The notes below the pieces were generated by a model that saw only the letters and a list, made by a program, of their open reading frames with translations, had not been told where the DNA came from and ran no database searches. This document shows, in pieces, positions 43,174-51,366 of a DNA stretch of 64,000 nt. Numbering within the stretch: position 1 is the first letter of the stretch; each line of letters starts with the position of its first letter. Made by a program: the position numbers and the translations under genes. Origin of the DNA: Enterococcus alishanensis (GTDB taxonomy: Bacteria; Bacillota; Bacilli; Lactobacillales; Enterococcaceae); NCBI RefSeq assembly GCF_019218635.1, contig NZ_JAHUZB010000003.1, positions 1-64,000 on the forward strand, in the 5' to 3' direction.

Positions 43174-43635
43174 ATGGAAATTATTAACGCAGAATTAATT
43201 GATTTAGATATTGATGCCACCACCAAAGAGGAAGCCATTCAAGCCTTAGCAAAAAAAATTCATGGGGCAGACCGACTGAATGATTATGATGGCTATTACG
43301 AAAGTGTAATTGCCCGCGAAGAATTGACCACTACTGGCATTGGATTTGGGATTGCGATTCCCCATGGGAAAACACCCCATGTAAAAGAAACCACCGTCGC
43401 TTTTGGTCGTTTAAATCAAGCGTTGGACTGGAAAAGTTTAGATGAGACGGATGTGAATGTAGTCTTTTTACTAGCTGTTCCAGAAGCGTGTCAAGGCAAT
43501 CAACATTTAAAAATTATCGCCAGTCTTTCCCGTAAGTTGATTCACGAAGATTTTAGAAAAACTTTACAAGATGCTAAAAATCCTTCAGAAATTTTAGCTG
43601 TCTTAAATGAAAGTTTACAAGCAGCCGTAGCCTAA
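43174..43635 (+). CDS. PTS fructose-type IIA component
   Basis: A 153-residue protein of the PTS_EIIA_2 family. The phosphorylation site His lies in GIAIPHGKTPHVKET (His near residue 65). It receives phosphate from HPr and hands it to the IIB protein. It starts one base after the regulator stop, showing coupling, and is followed by IIB and IIC genes. Specificity cannot be read from it; context suggests a sugar related to fructose or an anhydrohexitol. Confidence 0.9.
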   Translation: MEIINAELIDLDIDATTKEEAIQALAKKIHGADRLNDYDGYYESVIAREELTTTGIGFGIAIPHGKTPHVKETTVAFGRLNQALDWKSLDETDVNVVFLLAVPEACQGNQHLKIIASLSRKLIHEDFRKTLQDAKNPSEILAVLNESLQAAVA

Positions 43636-43662
43636 AAAAACATTTAAAAGGGGAAATATAAT

Positions 43663-43977
43663 ATGAAAATTGTAGCTGTAACAGCATGTCCTTCAGGAGT
43701 AGCCCACACTTATTTAGCAGCTGAAAGTTTAGAATTAGCTGGAAAAAACAACAGTGTCGAGTGTCACGTAGAAACACAAGGGTCGATCGGTATCGAAAAT
43801 GAATTAACCACAGAACAAATTGCTGCCGCAGATGCCGTAATTTTAACCAACAATATCGGTATCAAAAATGAAGATCGTTTTAAAGGGAAGCCAGTTGTCC
43901 GTATGAGTGCCGCAGATTGCATTAATAAAGCTGATGCAATTATAAAAAAATTGCAAGAAAAATTAGGTAAAGCATAG
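43663..43977 (+). CDS. PTS fructose-type IIB component
   Basis: A 104-residue protein. The phosphocysteine motif is ACPSGVAHTYLA (Cys near residue 9), typical of the fructose-type IIB. It phosphorylates the incoming sugar at the IIC channel. It lies 27 bp after IIA and 13 bp before IIC with good ribosome sites (AAAGGGGAAA). Confidence 0.93.
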   Translation: MKIVAVTACPSGVAHTYLAAESLELAGKNNSVECHVETQGSIGIENELTTEQIAAADAVILTNNIGIKNEDRFKGKPVVRMSAADCINKADAIIKKLQEKLGKA

Positions 43978-43990
43978 GGGGAGTAAACGA

Positions 43991-45082
43991 ATGATAGAAT
44001 TACTAAAAAATACCCGTAAAAATTTAATGACTGGCGTTTCTTATATGATTCCTTTTGTAGTTGCTGGTGGGATTTTACTGGCATTGAGTGTCTTATTTTC
44101 AGGTACAGCCGCGGTCCCGACTGAAGGGATCTTAGGAGATATTGCCAATATTGGTGTCGTTGGCTTAGGTTTAGTCGTACCTATGTTATCAGGTTATATT
44201 GCCTTTTCGATGGCTGATCGTCCAGCTCTGGCACCCGGAATTATTGGTGGGATGATTGCCAGTAATATTGGTGCTGGATTTATTGGCGGGATTTTATCAG
44301 GTTTAATCGCAGGGATTGTGATTTATTACTTGAAAAAAATCAAATTGCCTTCTAGCTTACGTTCATTAGGCCCAATCTTTGTTTTTCCATTGTTGGGAAC
44401 AATCATTGTCGGCGGTTTAATGTATTGGGTAATTGGTCGACCAACTGCAATGTTAATGGCCAGTTTAACTTCATGGTTAGAAGCAATGGGCACAGGAAAT
44501 TTAGTTGTTTTAGGTCTGATTTTAGGAGCGATGATTGCTTCTGATATGGGTGGACCGATTAATAAGGTAGCCTTTAGTTTTGGCTCTGCAATGGTTGGAA
44601 CGGTCGATCCGTCAACCGGATTACCTAGCGCAACAGCGGTCGCAATTATGGCGGGGATTGGTGCAGCTATCTGTATCCCACCATTAGCGATGGGTTTAGC
44701 AACAATTGTGGCACCCAAAAAATTCTCAGTTGAAGAACGCAATTCAGGAAAAGCTGCTATTGTCATGGGCTTGGTTGGTATCTCAGAAGGCGCGATTCCT
44801 TTTGCAGCAGCCGATCCGTTACGTTGTATTCCAGCCAATATCATTGGAAGTGCGATTGGTTCAGCAGTTGCCATTGGTTTAGGCGCTGGTAATCCTGCAC
44901 CATGGGGTGGCTGGATTGTCGCACCAGTCACGAGTAATCCACTTATGTATATTCTTGGAACTTTGATTGGAACGGTGATTACAGCTGGAATTGTCATTGC
45001 TTTGAAGAAAAATGTAGAAGAAAAAGTTGAAGAGATCCATCCACTGAACAATGATATCGAGTTTGATATTGAAATTATGTAA
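43991..45082 (+). CDS. PTS fructose-type IIC permease
   Basis: A 363-residue membrane protein with eight to ten segments. It has the family motifs YMIPFVVAGGILLAL (about residues 18-32), ASDMGGPINKVAFSF (about 182-196) and GISEGAIPFAAADP (about 266-279). It moves the sugar while IIB phosphorylates it. The separate A, B and C genes match the E. coli frw arrangement. Together with the glycyl radical enzyme and the FSA-like aldolase it suggests uptake of 1,5-anhydrohexitol or a close relative. The substrate is an inference. Confidence 0.92.
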   Translation: MIELLKNTRKNLMTGVSYMIPFVVAGGILLALSVLFSGTAAVPTEGILGDIANIGVVGLGLVVPMLSGYIAFSMADRPALAPGIIGGMIASNIGAGFIGGILSGLIAGIVIYYLKKIKLPSSLRSLGPIFVFPLLGTIIVGGLMYWVIGRPTAMLMASLTSWLEAMGTGNLVVLGLILGAMIASDMGGPINKVAFSFGSAMVGTVDPSTGLPSATAVAIMAGIGAAICIPPLAMGLATIVAPKKFSVEERNSGKAAIVMGLVGISEGAIPFAAADPLRCIPANIIGSAIGSAVAIGLGAGNPAPWGGWIVAPVTSNPLMYILGTLIGTVITAGIVIALKKNVEEKVEEIHPLNNDIEFDIEIM

Positions 45083-45142
45083 TTTGTTGTAAAATCTCAA
45101 TATAGTATTGGTCGCAAAAATAATTTTTAAGGAGCCCTCATC

Positions 45143-45826
45143 ATGGAATTTTTACTGGATACAGCCAATTTAACAGAAATTACTCGTTACAATGATAGCT
45201 TGCTGCTAGCCGGAGTTACCTCTAATCCTTCCATCATTAAAAAAGAAGGTAAAATCGATTTTTTCAATCATATGAAGCAAATTCGCGAAATCATTGGTTT
45301 TGATAAAAGCTTACACGTTCAAGTTGTTGCCAAAGATTACGAAGGCATGCTAAAAGATGCTGAAACAATTTTGGCAAAAATTGACGATCAAGTCTACATT
45401 AAGGTCCCGACTTCAGAAGTTGGTTTGAAAGTTATGAAGGAACTAAAAAAACGGGACATCAATGTCACCGCAACGGCGATCTACACAAAAATGCAGGGAT
45501 ACTTAGCGATTGCGGCAGGAGCTGATTATTTAGCCCCTTATTTTAATCGAATGGAGAACTTATCGATTGATTCTAGTGAAGTAATCTATCAACTAGCAGA
45601 AGAAATCACTCGAACAAAGAGCGCGACCAAAATTCTGGCTGCCAGTTTTAAAAATGTTGGTCAAGTAACCACAGCACTAGAAAGTGGATCCCAAGCGGCA
45701 ACTATGGGGGCCGATATTTTAGCCGCAGCTTTTGCGATGCCTTCGATTGAACAAGCTGTGACTGATTTCTCCAACGATTGGGAAGAAACTTTTGGTGAAG
45801 ATGTAACTATTTATAACTTAGGTTAA
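45143..45826 (+). CDS. Fructose-6-phosphate aldolase/transaldolase-like protein (FSA)
   Basis: A 227-residue TIM-barrel class I aldolase. The Schiff-base lysine is Lys87 in VYIKVPTS. N-terminal MEFLLDTANLTEITRY and AGVTSNPSII are the FSA/transaldolase signature. Small FSA proteins cleave fructose-6-phosphate, or 1-deoxy-fructose-6-phosphate to glyceraldehyde-3-phosphate and hydroxyacetone. The location after the PTS IIC gene, following the glycyl radical enzyme, fits the second role. It is preceded by AAGGAGCC. Confidence 0.9.
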   Translation: MEFLLDTANLTEITRYNDSLLLAGVTSNPSIIKKEGKIDFFNHMKQIREIIGFDKSLHVQVVAKDYEGMLKDAETILAKIDDQVYIKVPTSEVGLKVMKELKKRDINVTATAIYTKMQGYLAIAAGADYLAPYFNRMENLSIDSSEVIYQLAEEITRTKSATKILAASFKNVGQVTTALESGSQAATMGADILAAAFAMPSIEQAVTDFSNDWEETFGEDVTIYNLG

Positions 45827-45843
45827 AAATATCATAAAAAAAG

Positions 45844-45875
45844 CCCACTCTTTAAATCTAAAGTGTGGGTTTTCT
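45844..45875 (+). terminator. Intrinsic terminator of the glycyl radical/PTS locus
   Basis: CCCACTCTTT pairs with AAAGTGTGGG (one G-U and one mismatch at most), followed by TTTTCTTT. Confidence 0.8.
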
Positions 45876-45996
45876 TTGGTTTGTCTTAAAGTATGAATCA
45901 AGCTATTGATAAACGTAGTTGTCATGACAATCTTAATCAGTTTTCAGCAAACCGTCATACCTAACTGTTAAACTAATCGAAAAGGAGGCTAAAAAT

Positions 45997-46860
45997 ATGT
46001 ATCAAGTCAAAACTCTTGAAAATTTTCCTTTAGAGAAATTGTATCAGACATTTATGAAAGCCTTTTCGGATTACGCGGTACCCTTCAATCAAGATTTTAG
46101 CCAGTATGAGAACATGTTAAAGCGCCGCAGCTATCAACCGGAAATTTCGGTGGGGGCTTTTCAAGAAGATCAATTAGTTGGTTTTGTTTTAAGTGGGTTT
46201 CGAAAAATTGATGGCCAGTGGACGGCGTATGATTTGATGACAGGTATTGAACCGGAAAGTCGTGGCAAAGGACTGTCTAATCAAATGATGACTGCCATCA
46301 TGGAAGCTTATGTTGAAGCCGGTGTGGAAAAATATCAGTTGGAAGTTTTACAGGAGAATACGACAGCTTATCATCTGTATGAAAAACAAGGAATGACCAT
46401 TCGGCGCAGTTTTTCAGTGATGCAAGCACAAAAAGAATTGGTGCCACCAGATAAATCTATCAGCCAATTATATTTTGTCGAAAAATTATCGCCAGCTGAA
46501 TGGGACTTAATGGAAACTTTTGCCGATGTGGCTGATTCATGGCAAAATGCCCGTCAATCAGTCGAAAATGTTGCAGAATTATTTGATGTAGTTTTAGCCA
46601 AAATCGATAATAGAATTGTTGGCTACGGTATTGTTGAAAGAGCCACTGGTGACGTACCGCAATTGGCTGTGGCGAAAAATGCGCGCCGTCAAGGCATTGG
46701 TTAAGATCTACTGGCGGCGCTACAGACCCATAGTCAAAAACCATTGCGTTTAGTGAATATTGATACTAGTTTGGTGGAGATGCTGCAATTTCTTACAAAT
46801 CTGGGCTTCACCGAAACTACTAGCCAATATGAAATGGTCATGACGATAACAACTGAATAA
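45997..46860 (+). pseudogene. Double GNAT acetyltransferase gene broken by an in-frame TAA
   Basis: The frame opens at the ATG at 45997 (AAGGAGG site) and reads through a first GNAT domain (about residues 1-150, with ESRGKGLSNQMM as the acetyl-CoA site) into a second (VAKNARRQGIG). It is cut by TAA at 46702-46704 exactly after RRQGIG. The same frame continues DLLAALQTHSQKP and ends normally at 46860. A single substitution (probably AAA to TAA) explains the break. The first domain may still fold and act; the second is lost at its acetyl-CoA loop. Confidence 0.75.
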
Positions 46861-46878
46861 ATGCGGAGGGTACGTGGG

Positions 46879-47394
46879 ATGATGATTGAAACACAACGAC
46901 TGATTTTACGAGAAATGTCGCAAGCCGATCTGCCAGATTTAAAGGCGATGCTGCAAAACCCTAAGGTGATGTATGCTTATGAGCACGATTTTACTGATAA
47001 AGATGCGCAAAAATGGCTGGATCGTCAGCGAAGAAGATATCATACAGATGGTTTTGGCTTGTGGGCCATGGTTTTAAAAGAAACAGGCGAGATGATTGGA
47101 CAAGCTGGTTTATCTTTACAAGCCTATCAAGAAGATCAAGTTTTGGAAATTGGTTATTTATTAAAGGAAAATGCTTGGCATCATGGCTATGCCCGTGAAG
47201 CTGCCGAAGCTTGTAAAGAGTATGCATTTGAAGTATTACAACAAGATCAAGTTTGCTCGATTATTCATCCTGATAATCATGCATCTATTAAAGTTGCTGA
47301 AAGTATTGGTATGACTAAACTGGCTGAATTTATTAGTAGTTATTATAATGGTGATCAGCTGCAGTATTTATATGGAATTAACCGACCACTTTAA
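46879..47394 (+). CDS. GNAT-family N-acetyltransferase (RimJ/RimL type)
   Basis: About 171 residues from the ATG at 46879, nine bases after GGAGG (46882 is an equally possible start). It opens with IETQRLILREM and has the acetyl-CoA loop LLKENAWHHGYAREAAEA and the late DNHASIKVAESIGMTK motif typical of the Acetyltransf_3 group. These proteins acetylate N-terminal or small-molecule amines. The substrate is unknown. It lies 18 bp after the broken GNAT gene and its 3' end overlaps the converging gene by 4 bp. Confidence 0.85.
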   Translation: MMIETQRLILREMSQADLPDLKAMLQNPKVMYAYEHDFTDKDAQKWLDRQRRRYHTDGFGLWAMVLKETGEMIGQAGLSLQAYQEDQVLEIGYLLKENAWHHGYAREAAEACKEYAFEVLQQDQVCSIIHPDNHASIKVAESIGMTKLAEFISSYYNGDQLQYLYGINRPL

Positions 47395-47412
47395 TGGTGG
47401 CCGGTTTTTTTT
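47380..47412 (+). terminator. Terminator of the GNAT gene, overlapping the opposite gene end
   Basis: AACCG-ACCAC pairs with GGTGG-CCGGTT around TTTAAT, followed by eight T. It contains the stop codons of both converging genes. Confidence 0.75.
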
Positions 47413-48572
47413 GGCTGGACATCCTGGATTTTAAGAATCATTATTCGGTCGGTAATAATCGGTCGCCCAAATAAAGCATCAACTTCGCGATATTTTTTTG
47501 CGCCACTTTCAAATATAGCGGATAAATGGTCGGAATAAACCGATATTTGCTCAATCGATGGCGGCATAGTGATAGTGTGATCCCCGACAGTTTCTTTGTC
47601 TAGTCTGAAACCAGTGCCGGATTTTTGATTGGGTTGTTTCACTTGAATCATTGAGTTTTCTATTCCTTCCGAAGAAGAAATCAAAGTCAAACCGGATTTA
47701 CCAGTGACAGCAACACCTTGTGTATTAGGATCATCGATGGAAATTTTACTTAAAATATTTTCGGCTAACAGTCGCTTTACTAGTTGTTTGCGAGAGGTTA
47801 AATCAACTCCATCGACTACGGTTGAAATCCGAGCATCAGGTAGACCAGTTGTTTGGTCGGTGGGCATCACCATTAACGGGCCGGGTTTTCCAGGTCGATA
47901 AATGCCGACAATTAATTGATTTTTATAATATTGGATGGTTGAAGTCCGGGTATACCAGGGAATCGAAATACGGGTAAAAGCAATCGCGCCTTTGACTTTA
48001 CGGGCATCATAACTATCAATCGTGGCTTGACTAGTATAGGCAATTCCGGCAGCATCTTTTTTGTGATCATCCGCCCACCAAAGTCGTTGCCGTTCCTGAT
48101 CATAAGTAATTCCACCAACATGGGATTTGGAGCCTAAAATCAAAGTTTTTTCGTAAGTTCGACTTTTTTTATGAATGATCACAATGATTGAATCACGTTT
48201 ATGATCACCATCATACAAACTGATAAAATATTGGTTACCAGATTCAGTCACCCCTTGAGGTACCCAATTAGTCCCAAAAGAGGCTTGTTTGGTTTGATGA
48301 TTGACAGACCAAGCACCTCTCAAGCCAGGAATGACAATCGAAGAAACATTGGCAGGATCGATTTTCTGCCCATCGGCTTTGACGCGGGAAATACTATTTT
48401 GTTCAAAATTTTTCTTAGTTACCAGTGCTTTAGTGTCAGCAGTCCATTTTGGTACTTCACTGGATCTGGCGATCATATCGTTTAAATTTTGCCGGTTTTG
48501 ATACCAATTGATGGCCAAAAATAATAAGACTACTGTTACAATAGCTCCTAGAACCCAAAAAAACTTTTTCAT
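47391..48572 (-). CDS. Membrane-anchored extracellular protein of unknown function, beta-propeller-like
   Basis: A 393-residue protein. Residues 4-22 form an N-terminal membrane anchor (FFWVLGAIVTVVLLFLAIN). The rest is extracellular and beta-rich, with repeats of the type GGITYDQERQRLWWADDHK near residues 152-170, suggesting a propeller. No catalytic motif is visible. I do not recognise the family. Its ribosome site is GAGAGGG, and it stands alone between convergent and divergent units. Confidence 0.6.
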   Translation of the reverse strand: MKKFFWVLGAIVTVVLLFLAINWYQNRQNLNDMIARSSEVPKWTADTKALVTKKNFEQNSISRVKADGQKIDPANVSSIVIPGLRGAWSVNHQTKQASFGTNWVPQGVTESGNQYFISLYDGDHKRDSIIVIIHKKSRTYEKTLILGSKSHVGGITYDQERQRLWWADDHKKDAAGIAYTSQATIDSYDARKVKGAIAFTRISIPWYTRTSTIQYYKNQLIVGIYRPGKPGPLMVMPTDQTTGLPDARISTVVDGVDLTSRKQLVKRLLAENILSKISIDDPNTQGVAVTGKSGLTLISSSEGIENSMIQVKQPNQKSGTGFRLDKETVGDHTITMPPSIEQISVYSDHLSAIFESGAKKYREVDALFGRPIITDRIMILKIQDVQPKKTGHH

Positions 48573-48873
48573 GTTGTCCCTCTCCTGTCAATAAACGTTT
48601 GCTGTATTATACAAACAAATGCGAATCGAAGGAATTAATCTGTCTTTTTGTAGTACCAACTATCAGTAATAAAATAATTTTTAAAAAAAGAAAGGCCATT
48701 ATTTAAAAGTGAAAAATCATGGTACAATAGACTTGTAAAGTAAGCGTTTTATTATAGATCAAATTCGCAATCATTTTTTCTTCATTCCTGAAACATTACC
48801 CTCCTTTGTGAACACTTTAAAAAATTTTGCCCCTTTTTGCACGCGTAAATCATTTCATTAAGTTTTTGAACAT
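48573..48873. other. Intergenic stretch with an orphan promoter-like site
   Basis: About 300 bp without a gene. TGGTACAAT at 48720-48728 is an extended -10 pointing right with no gene behind it before the LysR terminator. No RNA structure of note was seen after it. Confidence 0.4.
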
Positions 48874-48900
48874 AAAAAAGCTGCCAAAGAATGACAGCTT
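48874..48900 (-). terminator. Terminator of the LysR gene
   Basis: AAGCTGTCAT pairs with TGGCAGCTT on the minus strand, followed by TTTTTTATG, about 23 bp after the stop. Confidence 0.75.
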
Positions 48901-48922
48901 AATCCTCTTCCCTCAATCTAAA

Positions 48923-49801
48923 TCAGATCACCGGGTTTTCTTGAAAGTATTTTTTTGTATAGTCGACAAATTTGGTAACCGCTGGAGTGACAATGTCTTT
49001 TGGTAATAAAATCCCAAGCTCAATAAATGCTGGTGGATTCAATGGTTTTTTAGCTAAATTAACGTTGCGGCCTTTAGTAATCAGTTCGTTCATGACACTC
49101 ATACCTAAACCTTCCTCAATCATTGCCAAAGCAGAATAGTTTTCAAAAGTTTGGTAACCAATTTTCGGAGTTAGTGAATATTTTCTCAATAAATTAGAAA
49201 CATCTTCGTCATTCCCGCCAGCAGTGACAATGAAGTCATCAATTTCGACATCTTTTAAGTCGTAGTATTTGTCATTGGCTTTTGGATGATCCAAAGGTAA
49301 AACGGCAATCATCGGGTCAGTTCCTAAGGGAATCCAGGTGTAGTTTTGTGTATTTTGGCTACTGGCAAAACCTACGTCAACGCGCTTTTCATCTAAAAGG
49401 CGCATGATTTCTTGATTGACGCCTTCGGTAATTTTGATTTTTATTTTAGGGTATTGTTGATTAAATTGTTTGATAATTTTTGGGAGCCAATGGTTTGCGA
49501 CACTGGGATAACTACCAATATGGATGGTTCCTTGATTCAAGTCGTGAATCTCACTTAAAGTCTGCTCATATTTTTCTTCTAATTTGATAATTGAACGTAA
49601 AATCGGTAGAAGTTCGGCGCCATCGTGCGAAAGGGTAACTCCTTTTTTGGAGCGAAATAAAATTTTAAATCCGATTTCTTCTTCTAAGGAATTCATCATA
49701 TGAGAAATGCCTGAGACCGTATAGCCTAGCTCTTCAGAAGCTTTAGTGAAGCTGCCTAAGTCAACGACTGACAACAATACTTTGTATTTTCTAGTATCCA
49801 T
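48923..49801 (-). CDS. LysR-family regulator of the D-proline reductase operon
   Basis: A 292-residue LysR protein. Residues 3-62 form the winged helix (RKYKVLLSVVDLGSFTKASE, ELGYTVSGISHMMNSLEEE), and residues 90-290 the periplasmic-binding-like effector domain. It is divergent from prdC with 251 bp between starts, so it most probably controls the operon and responds to proline or a product. In Clostridia the operon is controlled by the sigma-54 activator PrdR. No such gene is present here, so a different circuit is likely. Confidence 0.85.
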   Translation of the reverse strand: MDTRKYKVLLSVVDLGSFTKASEELGYTVSGISHMMNSLEEEIGFKILFRSKKGVTLSHDGAELLPILRSIIKLEEKYEQTLSEIHDLNQGTIHIGSYPSVANHWLPKIIKQFNQQYPKIKIKITEGVNQEIMRLLDEKRVDVGFASSQNTQNYTWIPLGTDPMIAVLPLDHPKANDKYYDLKDVEIDDFIVTAGGNDEDVSNLLRKYSLTPKIGYQTFENYSALAMIEEGLGMSVMNELITKGRNVNLAKKPLNPPAFIELGILLPKDIVTPAVTKFVDYTKKYFQENPVI

Positions 49802-49935
49802 TTTTTTACTCCTTTTTTATAGAAAAAGCGAAATCACTTCCATTGTTGAGACATCTTCAAGGATAAGTTGAAAAAGTAGCGATTTACTTAATAATACTAT
49901 TAAATTATATTATTCACAAGAGGGTCACTCTGAGC

Positions 49936-49964
49936 TTATTATTATAAGTGAAAAATCTTACAAT
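49936..49964 (+). promoter_or_regulatory. Candidate prdC promoter
   Basis: TTATTA (49936-49941), a 17-bp spacer and TACAAT (49959-49964), about 90 bp before the prdC start. The -35 is weak, as expected for an activated promoter. It lies in the LysR-prdC gap. Confidence 0.35.
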
Positions 49965-50052
49965 GGTTGGTTAAATAACTGTATTTTAAGTGATATTAAC
50001 TTTCCATCAGCAACAAAAAGTACCACCATTAACTAAGAGGAGGTGAATCAAA

Positions 50053-51345
50053 TTGACAGAAATTCTAATACCATTAAAGCAACATGTCGGCGCACCTTGT
50101 AGAGGTATCGTAGAAAGTGGACAACATATTTCTCGCGGAGAATTAATAGCGGTTCCAAATGGTTTAGGTGCCAACGTTCATGCGAGTTTTTCGGGAACAA
50201 TTGTGGAAGTAGATGATCAAAATGTTGTGATGACGATTGATCAAGAACAAGATTTTTCGACTTACGTAAAAATTCCTGAGACTGAATCTGACATTCAAGC
50301 AGTCGAAGTCGCAGGTGTCGTAGGTGCTGGCGGAGCGGGTTTTCCAACTTTTCTTAAGTTAGCTTGTGAGATCACAGAAGGTACCTTTATTGCAAACGGA
50401 GCTGAATGTGAAGCGTTATTAGCTCACAATGTTAAACAAATGAAAGAACATTTGGCGCAGTTAGTTCGTGGTGTGAAATATTGCATGACGATGACGCAAG
50501 CACCAAAAGGCGTGATTGCCATCAAAGGTAAGCATCGTCAATTGGTTTTACAAATGGAAAAAGCGGTAGCTAACGAACCGAATATTTCTGTTTATCAATT
50601 GCCAGATATTTATCCGGCAGGCGATGAACGGATGATTGTGCGGGAAGTTTTAGACATCGTTTTAGAGCCTGGTCAGCTGCCATCAGAAGTTGGTGCTGTA
50701 GTTGACAATGTGGAAACCATCAAACGAATCGTTGAAGCTATTGAAGACCGTAAACCTTTTATTGATAAAGATGTGACTGTATCTGGTCGCGTGAAACAAA
50801 AAGAAACAGTTTTTGTTGATGTACCGATTGGGACATTTGCAAAGACGTTGATTAACAATGTCGGCGGCTATGTGGAACCTCATGGCGAAATCGTTTTAGG
50901 GGGACCTATGACTGGTCGAAGTGGCACAGAAATGAGTCCGATTACTAAAACTTGTGGCGGCGTGCTAGTCGCAATGCCATTCCCACAAGAAAGCCGTAAG
51001 ATTGGTTTATTAATCTGTGAGTGTGGCGGTTCTGCTGAACGCATGACCGAAATTGCCAACAACATGGGTGCTGAAGTTGTGGCAGCCGAGCGTTGCAAAC
51101 GAATGGTAGAAGTGAATGGACGATATAGATGTGCCTTACCAGGTATCTGTCCGGGACAAGCGCAAACCGTAATGGCCTTGAAGAAACAAGGTGCTGAAGT
51201 TGTGATGACTGGATCGTGTTCCGATTGAACGAACACCGTTATGGGTGTAGCTCCTAGGTTAGGAGTTCCGGTTTATCATCATACAGATCATGTGCTGCGT
51301 GCAGATGGACATAAGCTATATCGTCGATTACCAACTAGCAATTAA
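50053..51345 (+). CDS. prdC: Selenoprotein PrdC, RnfC-like electron-transfer protein of D-proline reductase (UGA = Sec at 51226)
   Basis: A 430-residue protein read through an in-frame TGA at 51226-51228 (codon 392). The upstream part (RnfC-like, GVVGAGGAGFPT near residues 92-103) and the downstream part (TNTVMGVAPRLGVPV to the stop at 51343-51345) form one chain, matching the length of clostridial PrdC. The Sec follows VMTGSCSD, so Cys and Sec lie near each other. PrdC passes electrons to PrdB (known in Clostridia). The start is the TTG at 50053 after AGGAGGTG. A SECIS-like hairpin is at 51249-51267. Confidence 0.9.
51249..51267 (+). promoter_or_regulatory. Candidate bacterial SECIS of prdC
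   Basis: Hairpin with stem AGCTCCTA (51249-51256) and TAGGAGTT (51260-51267) and a GGT loop, about 20-30 nt after the UGA at 51226. The GGU loop and the distance fit bacterial SECIS elements read by SelB. Confidence 0.6.
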
Positions 51346-51366
51346 AAATTAGGAGGAATTAACGAA

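Noticed and set aside
44326-45051. Long minus-strand open frame inside the PTS IIC gene
   Set aside because: Shadow of the IIC coding sequence; Pro/Ile/Ala-rich translation without motifs.
48720-48728. Extended -10 TGGTACAAT, possible small RNA promoter
   Set aside because: No terminator or structured RNA follows on that strand, so a gene call is not supported.
51226-51228. TGA in prdC taken as a normal stop
   Set aside because: The frame continues with protein-like sequence to a stop at 51343, the total length matches PrdC, and a SECIS-like hairpin follows.
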